From: QHXW01 sp963752965
Lineage (GTDB): Bacteria > Acidobacteriota > Terriglobia > Bryobacterales > Bryobacteraceae
Length of the DNA: 64,000 nt
Assembly (NCBI GenBank): GCA_963752965.1
Contig: CAVWAJ010000016.1
Location: 372,001 to 436,000, forward strand
Direction of reading: 5' to 3'
This document shows positions 58,013-64,000 of the stretch, one piece after another. A model generated the notes under the pieces. The model was not told the DNA's origin. It did no database searches and was given only the letters and a program-made list of their open reading frames with translations. The position numbers and the translations under genes are program-made. Each line of letters starts with the position of its first letter. Position 1 is the first letter of the stretch.

Positions 58013-58252
58013 ATGGCCGTTGAACAGAAGGTCAAGCAGATTATTGTCGAGCAGTTGGGAGTCGACGAGAGCCAAGTGGACAACTCCGCTTCGTTTGTGG
58101 AGGACCTCGGCGCCGACTCGCTCGACATTGTCGAGCTAGTAATGGCCTTTGAAGAAGCGTTTGAGATTGAGATTCCCGACGAAGACGCCGAGAAAATCAC
58201 CACCGTCAAGGAAGCCATCGATTATATCGAGGCGCGTGCGTCCAAGAAGTAG
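58013..58252 (+). CDS. acpP: Acyl carrier protein
   Basis: A 79-residue acyl carrier protein. The phosphopantetheine attachment Ser is in EDLGADSLDIVELVMAFEEAFEIEIPDEDAEKITTVKEAIDYI, the canonical AcpP four-helix pattern and acidic charge. An excellent AGGAGG site (58003-58008) precedes ATG 58013. It stands before fabF, as in many fatty-acid gene clusters, and carries acyl chains in fatty-acid synthesis. Confidence 0.96.
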   Translation: MAVEQKVKQIIVEQLGVDESQVDNSASFVEDLGADSLDIVELVMAFEEAFEIEIPDEDAEKITTVKEAIDYIEARASKK

Positions 58253-58279
58253 CCAGCCACAGTTCACCAGGAGCATGTT

Positions 58280-59521
58280 TTGTCGCGCAGAGTCGTAGTA
58301 ACAGGTGTGGGGTTGGTGTCCCCGCTTGGCATTGGGACGGAAGAGACCTGGCAAGCGGTGCTGCAAGGCAAGAGCGGCATCGGTCCCATCACGGCGTTTG
58401 ACGCCACGGAGTTCGCGTGCCGGATCGCCGGTGAAGTAAAGGGCTTCGATCCGCTCAAGTACATCGAGAAAAAAGAAGTCAAGAAGATGGGGCGCTTTAT
58501 TCAGTTCGCCATTGCGGCGAGCGAATACGCGCTCTCGGGTTCCGGGCTGAAGGTGGACGCGGAAAACGAAGAGCAGGTAGGCGTTTACATTGGCAGCGGC
58601 ATCGGCGGGTTCGAGGTCATCGAACGGGAGCACAAGAACCTGCTGGAGCACGGTCCGCGGCGCATTTCCCCGTTTTTCATCCCGGCGACGATTGTGAACC
58701 TGGCTTCGGGGTCCGTTTCCATCCGGACCGGCGCGAAAGGCCCGAACTCGGCGACGGCGACTGCGTGCACGACGAGCGCGCACTCGATTGGCGACTCGTT
58801 TAAGATCATCCAGAGGGGTGATGCGGATGTGATGATCTGCGGCGGCGCGGAGGCGTGTATTTCGCCAATGGGTATTGGCGGATTTGCCGCCATGCGCGCG
58901 CTATCGACGCGCAACGATGATCCAGAGCACGCGTCGCGGCCGTGGGACCACGAGCGGGACGGATTCGTGGTGGGGGAAGGCGCGGGAATTGTGGTGCTGG
59001 AGGAGCTGGATACGGCCAAGCGCCGCGGCGCCCACATTCTGGCCGAGATGGTGGGATATGGCATGAGCGCGGACGCGTTCCACGTGACGGCGCCTTCGGA
59101 AAATGGCGACGGGGCTTTTCGCGTGATGCGCAACGCGCTGCGGGACGCGGGCCTGGAGCCGGTGCAGATCGACTACATTAACGCGCACGGGACATCGACG
59201 GCCATGGGCGACCGGATTGAGACCAAGGCCATCAAGAGGTGCTTCGGTGAGCGCGCGTATCAGATTGCAGTGAGCTCAACGAAGTCGATGACCGGGCATT
59301 TGCTGGGGGGCGCGGGCGGATTGGAAGCGGGTTTGACAGTGCTGGCGATTCGCGATCAGATTGCGCCGCCAACGACGAATCACGAAGTACCAGATCCGGA
59401 ATGCGATCTCGATTACGTACCTAACCACGCGCGGCCGCTCGCCATCGAGTACGCGCTCTCCAATTCGTTCGGATTTGGCGGTACAAACGGGGCTCTCATT
59501 TTCAAACGCTACTCGGAGTGA
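58280..59521 (+). CDS. fabF: Beta-ketoacyl-ACP synthase II
   Basis: A 413-residue condensing enzyme. The start is TTG 58280, with AGGAG seven nt upstream. No in-frame ATG lies closer. Catalytic Cys is in GPNSATATACTTSAHSIGD, His residues are in YINAHGTSTAMGD and KSMTGHLLGGAGG, and the C-terminal GFGGTNGAL loop is present. It condenses malonyl-ACP with acyl-ACP to elongate fatty acids. The acpP gene directly upstream supports the call. Its end overlaps the first codon of the long etfB frame. Confidence 0.95.
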   Translation: MSRRVVVTGVGLVSPLGIGTEETWQAVLQGKSGIGPITAFDATEFACRIAGEVKGFDPLKYIEKKEVKKMGRFIQFAIAASEYALSGSGLKVDAENEEQVGVYIGSGIGGFEVIEREHKNLLEHGPRRISPFFIPATIVNLASGSVSIRTGAKGPNSATATACTTSAHSIGDSFKIIQRGDADVMICGGAEACISPMGIGGFAAMRALSTRNDDPEHASRPWDHERDGFVVGEGAGIVVLEELDTAKRRGAHILAEMVGYGMSADAFHVTAPSENGDGAFRVMRNALRDAGLEPVQIDYINAHGTSTAMGDRIETKAIKRCFGERAYQIAVSSTKSMTGHLLGGAGGLEAGLTVLAIRDQIAPPTTNHEVPDPECDLDYVPNHARPLAIEYALSNSFGFGGTNGALIFKRYSE

Positions 59522-59526
59522 CTCCG

Positions 59527-60297
59527 ATGAAAATCGTTGTTTCGATCAAGGAAGTTCCCTCGCGCGATTCGGTCTTGCGTGTGGACGCATCGGGCGCTTG
59601 GATTCAGGAAACGGATCTGGCGTACGAGATCAACGAGCCGGACGCATACGCTCTCGAAGAAGGTCTGCAGTTGAAAGAGAAACACGGCGGCGAGGTTGTG
59701 GTCGTGTGCGCGGGACCGGCACGCGCCGCGCAGACGATTCGCGAGGCGCTGGCCAAGGGCGCGGACCGGGCGTTGCACATCGAAGAAGAAAACCTGGGCG
59801 CGTTCGATCCGCTGAGCCTGGCGCGGCTGATGGCAGGGGCGCTCAAATTGGAAAAGCCCGACCTGGTGCTGACGGGGCTGCAATCCGACGATTTGGGCTA
59901 TGGGCAGACGGGCGTGATCCTGGCGGAGCTTCTGGGCGTTCCGCACGCCACGATCATCATGCAGGTAGAGAAACAGAACGGCGGGATTCGCGTGAAGCGC
60001 GAGCTGGAGGACGGCTGGTTCCAGCATGTGGAGATGCCGCTGCCGGCGCTGCTGACGATCCAATCGGGCATCAACAAGCTGCGCTATGCGACGCTGATGG
60101 GAATCAAGAAAGCCAAGAGCAAAGAAGTGAAGCGGCTGACGGCGGCGGAGCTGGGCGTGACGCCGGCGGCGTCGATTCGCTTTTCGCGCGTGTATCTGCC
60201 GGAGAAGAGCAAACATACGCAGATTCTGGAAGGCTCGCCCAAAGAGGCCGCGGCGAAGCTGGTGGAAAAGCTGAAATTCGAGGCGCGCGTGTTATGA
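59527..60297 (+). CDS. etfB: Electron-transfer flavoprotein beta subunit
   Basis: A 256-residue protein. MKIVVSIKEVPSRDSVLRVD opens the Rossmann-type domain, followed by WIQETDLAYEINEPDAYALEEGLQLKEKHGGEVVVVCAGP, LVLTGLQSDDLGYGQTGVILAELLG, and RELEDGWFQHVEMPLPALLTIQSGINKLRYATLMGIKKAKSK, as in EtfB. It binds AMP and, with EtfA, passes electrons from acyl-CoA dehydrogenases to the quinone pool. ATG 59527 is chosen over GTG 59518. Its stop overlaps the etfA start (ATGA). Confidence 0.93.
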   Translation: MKIVVSIKEVPSRDSVLRVDASGAWIQETDLAYEINEPDAYALEEGLQLKEKHGGEVVVVCAGPARAAQTIREALAKGADRALHIEEENLGAFDPLSLARLMAGALKLEKPDLVLTGLQSDDLGYGQTGVILAELLGVPHATIIMQVEKQNGGIRVKRELEDGWFQHVEMPLPALLTIQSGINKLRYATLMGIKKAKSKEVKRLTAAELGVTPAASIRFSRVYLPEKSKHTQILEGSPKEAAAKLVEKLKFEARVL

Positions 60298-61271
60298 GTA
60301 TTCTGGCGATTCTGGAACAGAGGGCCGGCGCGTGGCACCGCATGTCGTGGGAGACGCTGGCGGCGGCACAGCAACTGGGCGCCGATTTACAGCAGCCGGT
60401 AAGCGCGGCCGTGGGGGGCGGCGAAGTGGGCGGGCTCGCGGCGGAACTGGCGGGAAAGAAGCTCGAGCGCGTGTATGCGGTGGAGCACGAGTTACTGAAA
60501 GACTACACGCCCGACGGGTACGCAGCGGCGCTCGGACAACTTATCGCGGTGGCGAAACCGCGAGTCGTGCTGTTGCCGCACACGTACCAAGTGCGGGATT
60601 TTGCGCCTAAGCTGGCGACGGCGCTCGGACGCGTGCTCGTGAGCGATGTGGTGGCACATCGGGTGGAGGGCGGCGAGGCGGTTCTGGTGCGCCAGCTCTT
60701 CCAGGGAAAAATGAATGTCGATGTGCGGTTCGTGGGCGAGCCGCCGTACTTCGCGTCGGTGCAGGCGGGCGCGTACAGGGCGGATCAGGTGGCTGCGGGA
60801 TCGGCGACTGTGGAGAAGTTTCGGCCAGAGCTTTCGGCGGCGGCGATTCGCACCAAGCCGCTGGATCTGTTCCGGGAGTCGCAGCGGGCGGTGGATCTGA
60901 CGGCGGCGGAGATCATCGTCTCGGTGGGCCGCGGTATCAAAGAGGCCGAGAACATTCCCATTGTGAAGGACCTGGCGGAGGCGCTGGGAGCGGAGCTGGC
61001 GGCATCGCGGCCCATCTGCGATAACGGCTGGCTGCCGATGGAGCGGCAAGTCGGAAGCTCGGGGCAGACGGTTTCGCCGAAGCTGTACCTGGCAGTGGGG
61101 ATTTCAGGCGCGATCCAGCACCTGGTGGGCATGAAGGGATCGAAGACGATCGTCGCGATCAACAAGGATGCGGAAGCGCCGATATTCGAGGTGGCGGATT
61201 ACGGCATTGTCGGCGATCTGTTCCAGGTGGTACCGGCGCTGGTGGAGGAGATCAAGAAGGCGAAGGGGTAG
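60294..61271 (+). CDS. etfA: Electron-transfer flavoprotein alpha subunit
   Basis: A 325-residue protein. The true start is ATG 60294; the longer frame in the same register back to 59361 is only a shadow over fabF and etfB. The C-terminal FAD-binding domain is clear: IIVSVGRGIKEAENIPIVKDLAEALGAELAASRPICDNGWLPMERQVGSSGQTVSPKLYLAVGISGAIQHLVGMKGS, then IVAINKDAEAPIFEVADYGIVGDLFQVVPALVEEI. It forms the ETF heterodimer with EtfB. The neighbouring acyl-CoA synthetase fits fatty-acid beta-oxidation. Confidence 0.95.
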   Translation: MSILAILEQRAGAWHRMSWETLAAAQQLGADLQQPVSAAVGGGEVGGLAAELAGKKLERVYAVEHELLKDYTPDGYAAALGQLIAVAKPRVVLLPHTYQVRDFAPKLATALGRVLVSDVVAHRVEGGEAVLVRQLFQGKMNVDVRFVGEPPYFASVQAGAYRADQVAAGSATVEKFRPELSAAAIRTKPLDLFRESQRAVDLTAAEIIVSVGRGIKEAENIPIVKDLAEALGAELAASRPICDNGWLPMERQVGSSGQTVSPKLYLAVGISGAIQHLVGMKGSKTIVAINKDAEAPIFEVADYGIVGDLFQVVPALVEEIKKAKG

Positions 61272-61298
61272 GAGGGGCTGAGGTGACTGTCACGCCCT

Positions 61299-63092
61299 TC
61301 AGTGCGATTCTTCCTTGCCGGCGTATAGCTCTTCGATGTCGTCGCGGAAGTTTTCGAGCACGCGCATACGGCGGACTTTCATGGTGGCGGTCAACTCGCC
61401 TTGCTCGATGGAGAACTCACGCGCGATGACGCGGAATTTGCGGACCTGTTCGAACTGCGCGAGCTGTTTGTTCACGCGACTCACAATGCGCCGCACTTCG
61501 GCCTGCACCGGCGGAGCTTCGGCGATGGCGGCAGGGGAACGGCCTGGGTAGTCCTTCATCCCATCCAGCAACTCAGCAATGCTGGTGTTGATGGTGAACA
61601 GCGCGGCCAGGTAGGGCAGGCGGTCGCCGATGAGGATGACCTGGCTAATTAGCGGCTCAAACTTGAACAGGCTCTCGACGCGGGAAGGATAGATCTTTTT
61701 GCCGGACGAGGTGACGATGAGTTCTTTCTTGCGGCCGGTGATGAACAGATAGCCGTCGGCATCCATAGAAGCAATATCGCCGGTGTGCAGCCAGCCATCG
61801 CGCAGGACCTCGGCGGTGGCGTCGGGGTCCTTGTAATAACGGGAAAACAGGCTGGGGGTTCGGATCAACAGCTCTCCGTCCCCGGCAATGCGCACCTCGA
61901 CCCCGGGCAGAGGCTTGCCAATGCTGCCGGGCCTGGGGTTGTCGATCGGATTTAACATGGCCACGCCGCCTTCAGTGAGGCCGTAGCCCTCGACGAGCGG
62001 CATACCAGCGGCTTCGTAGAACTCGGCCAAATCGGTTCCGAGCGGAGCGGCGCCGGAAGCTGGAATTGCCATCTTGCCACCGAAGCGCGCCCGAACCTTA
62101 GCGAAAACCACGCGGTCAATCAGCGCGAGGGGGCCACGAATCCTCCACGGCACGGGTTCACCGAGGCGTCGATGGCGCATCGCCGCCAGGCCGAGCCCCA
62201 GGCCACCCCAAAAAAGTTTCTGAATGGCGGCCGGTTTCTTTTTCAGCTCAGCGCAGATGGTGGCATAGATGCGTTCCCACAGGCGCGGGGGTGCGAGGAA
62301 GAACGTGGGCCGCACGATTTTGATCTCCTGCGGCAGCTTGATTAGACTCTCGGTGAAGTTGACGGGCAGGCCGCAACGAATGGGCAGCAGTTCCAACACG
62401 ACGCGCTGTGCGATGTGCGCCGAGGGCAGAAAGGCGAGGGTGCGATCTTTGGGGCCAACAGGCAGCGCGACGGGCGCCATATCGATATTCGACACCAGGG
62501 CGTTGTGGGTGACCATGACCATTTTCGGCTCGCCGGTGGCGCCAGAGGTGAGGTAGAGAATAGCGTCGTCGGTGGGCTGCACTTCGGCGCGAATGGTGCT
62601 GAGCAAGGCCGGATCGCGCGCGATGGCGGAGCGGCCAAACTCGCGAAGCTGGTCGAGCGTGATGACACCGGGAGCCTCGCCGGTCAGGAGAAAGCGTTTC
62701 TCTATGGGCGCATCCTTGAGCTGCTCGAGGGTCTTGGGATCCTCCGCGAACAACGCCTTTGCATCGCACGCTTGCAGGGTGCGAATCGTTTCCCTGACTG
62801 GATAGTTGGGATATAGCGCGGCCGCGATGGAACCGTTGGCCAGTATGCCGAGATCAGCAAGATAGAATTCCAGGCGTGTTTCGGAATCGAGAGCAACGAT
62901 ATCACCCTTGCGAATGCCCAGCGTGCGCAGGCCGGCGGCGACCTCCTCGACCGCGGTGCGGTACTCCACCCAATGCAGCGTCCGCACCTTTCTCTTGCCG
63001 TCCTCGGTGTAGGGCTGGTGCAGAGCGGGAGCATGCCCAAACACTTCGGCGGCTTCTTCAAGGACACGGAAGACTGTGCGATCGGCCATCAA
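61299..63092 (-). CDS. Long-chain acyl-CoA synthetase (AMP-binding)
   Basis: A 597-residue adenylate-forming enzyme. The P-loop is in AILYLTSGATGEPKMVMVTH, then LPSAHIAQRVVLEL, VEGYGLTEGGVAMLNP (A5 motif), GWLHTGDIASMDADGYLFITGRKKELIVTSSGKKIYPSRVE (A7-A8 with the TGD and GRKKE residues). It belongs to the FadD15/long-chain type that activates fatty acids with ATP and CoA. It is convergent with etfA, and together with ETF it points to fatty-acid degradation. Met2 is an alternative start. Confidence 0.93.
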   Translation of the reverse strand: MMADRTVFRVLEEAAEVFGHAPALHQPYTEDGKRKVRTLHWVEYRTAVEEVAAGLRTLGIRKGDIVALDSETRLEFYLADLGILANGSIAAALYPNYPVRETIRTLQACDAKALFAEDPKTLEQLKDAPIEKRFLLTGEAPGVITLDQLREFGRSAIARDPALLSTIRAEVQPTDDAILYLTSGATGEPKMVMVTHNALVSNIDMAPVALPVGPKDRTLAFLPSAHIAQRVVLELLPIRCGLPVNFTESLIKLPQEIKIVRPTFFLAPPRLWERIYATICAELKKKPAAIQKLFWGGLGLGLAAMRHRRLGEPVPWRIRGPLALIDRVVFAKVRARFGGKMAIPASGAAPLGTDLAEFYEAAGMPLVEGYGLTEGGVAMLNPIDNPRPGSIGKPLPGVEVRIAGDGELLIRTPSLFSRYYKDPDATAEVLRDGWLHTGDIASMDADGYLFITGRKKELIVTSSGKKIYPSRVESLFKFEPLISQVILIGDRLPYLAALFTINTSIAELLDGMKDYPGRSPAAIAEAPPVQAEVRRIVSRVNKQLAQFEQVRKFRVIAREFSIEQGELTATMKVRRMRVLENFRDDIEELYAGKEESH

Positions 63093-63131
63093 AAAAAGGC
63101 TACCACGGAGGCCTGGAGCGACCTAGCCGGG

Positions 63132-64000
63132 CTAGCGCAGAGCGGCGAGACGCGGCAAAGCCTCGAGTTCCTCAAGTGTGCGGGGCCAATCTTCGCGCCA
63201 CAGGCGGGAGAGCGCGCGGTCGGCAAGCAATTTGCCGCCGGTCTGGCAGCGCGCACAGTAGTTGGTTTCGTTGGATGCGTAGCGGATACGCTGCACTTTG
63301 GCGCCGCAAACGGGGCAGGGCTGGCCGTAGCGGCCGTGGACGGCCATGCCTTCCCGGAAAGCGGTGACTTTCTCGGGGAATGCGCCCCGAGCATCCGCGC
63401 GCAGGCGACCGGCCCATTCGATGAGGACGGCTTGGGTGGCATCGTAGAGACGCTGGATCTGCTCGGACGAAAGTTTCTGGGTGAGCGCGACCGGGGAAAG
63501 CTGAGCGCGATGCAGGATCTCATCCGAGTACGCATTGCCAATGCCGCTGAACAGGCGCGGATCGGTGAGCGCGCGTTTGAGCGTGTGATTGGCCGAGGTA
63601 AGGGCAGCCGAAAAAGCGGCGATGCCGGAATCGAGAACCTCGATGCCTCCGGCGTCGAGAGATCGGAGGCCATCGTCGCCGCGCACAAGGTGCAGCGACG
63701 CGCGCTTTTGCGAACCGGCCTCGGTGAGCACCAGAGTACCGTTGGAAAAATCGAAGGCCGCGGGCGCGTTCTTACGGGCGAGCTTGGCGCCTGGCTCGCG
63801 CCAATGCAAGCGGCCGGCGATCATGAGATGCAGGACGAGCCAGTAGTCATCCTCCAGCCCGATGGCTATGCGCTTGCCGACGCGGCGGAGCGCGCCGACC
63901 TTTTTCCCGTTGACGGCGGCGAGCGGTGGCGCGACGGTGCGCAGCAGGAATGGGCTGGCGAGGCGCACGCGATCGAGAACCTGGCCGAGTATCCGCGATT
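63132..64000 (-). CDS. Fpg/Nei-family DNA glycosylase, 5' end outside the window
   Basis: The frame is open to the window edge (ILGQVLDRVRLASPFLLR continues upstream of the first internal GTG at 63968), so the catalytic N-terminal Pro lies outside. Visible are PPLAAVNGKKVGALRRVGKRIAIGLEDDYWLVLHLMIAGRLHW, the helix-two-turns-helix LTDPRLFSGIGNAYSDEILHRAQLSP, and the C-terminal zinc finger CPVCGAKVQRIRYASNETNYCARCQTGG. These are the hallmarks of Fpg/Nei base-excision glycosylases that remove oxidised bases such as 8-oxoguanine. Fpg or Nei specificity cannot be decided here. Confidence 0.93.
   Translation of the reverse strand, partial: SRILGQVLDRVRLASPFLLRTVAPPLAAVNGKKVGALRRVGKRIAIGLEDDYWLVLHLMIAGRLHWREPGAKLARKNAPAAFDFSNGTLVLTEAGSQKRASLHLVRGDDGLRSLDAGGIEVLDSGIAAFSAALTSANHTLKRALTDPRLFSGIGNAYSDEILHRAQLSPVALTQKLSSEQIQRLYDATQAVLIEWAGRLRADARGAFPEKVTAFREGMAVHGRYGQPCPVCGAKVQRIRYASNETNYCARCQTGGKLLADRALSRLWREDWPRTLEELEALPRLAALR

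Noticed and set aside
59361..60293. N-terminal extension of etfA giving a 636-codon ORF
   Set aside because: Shadow of fabF and etfB. EtfA homologues begin at the Met at 60294.

Overview
The window looks like one contig of an Acidobacteriota chromosome, probably close to Bryobacter/Solibacter. The evidence is a 1226-residue Oar-like TonB receptor, a PadR regulator paired with an 882-residue MacB/FtsX-type permease (the acidobacterial duplicated orphan permease type), an S46 dipeptidyl-peptidase, Tat-exported enolase-superfamily and ThuA proteins, a PEP-CTERM protein and GC-rich sequence. This placement is inference from gene content.

Bases 1 to about 30,210 are accessory DNA ending at the 3' end of a tRNA-Leu(CAA) gene, next to a tyrosine integrase pointing away from it. 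From the left: a Cys-rich partial gene, a methyltransferase, a small HTH protein, an IS110-family transposase followed by a 131-nt nested hairpin, a second tyrosine recombinase, a three-gene operon for secreted proteins (PEP-CTERM protein, choice-of-anchor-like protein, CHAP-HAF fusion) and an AbrB/RelE-type toxin-antitoxin pair. Then comes a plasmid-type replication module: an initiator gene, an upstream palindrome, an iteron array with 22-bp period, and a CHC2/Toprim primase. Next is a two-gene module of a nucleoid-associated (YejK/NdpA-like) protein and a RelA/SpoT-domain protein, the latter split by an intact IS5-type element with a CTAG target duplication. From 18.5 to 27.3 kb a minus-strand cluster encodes two HerA/VirD4-type ATPases, two replication-relaxation-like winged-helix proteins, small membrane and zinc-ribbon proteins, a VWA-like secreted protein and a HicBA pair. 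A divergent phage-style regulatory switch and the integrase close the island. I read this as an integrated plasmid or mobilizable element. It has no recognisable relaxase or VirB proteins within the window, and no left attachment site was found.

Bases 30,300 to 64,000 are mostly ordinary chromosome: comM (frameshifted), the TonB receptor, enolase-superfamily enzyme, S46 peptidase, ThuA protein, pcrA/uvrD helicase with a tiny Lys/Arg-rich protein gene abutting it, an amino-acid permease, an aminotransferase, a cytochrome c operon behind three Fur-like dyads, TlpA and DsbD-N redox proteins, a small accessory patch (GxxExxY, HExxH protein, truncated formamidase, ORF6N), an M49-like peptidase, a degenerate sensor/response-regulator hybrid, tsaD, PadR/permease, acpP-fabF, etfBA, an acyl-CoA synthetase and a partial Fpg/Nei glycosylase.

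Four genes (RelA/SpoT, VWA, its membrane neighbour, comM) each show a one-base frameshift, mostly in C/G-rich tracts. Sequencing or assembly error must therefore be considered before calling them pseudogenes.
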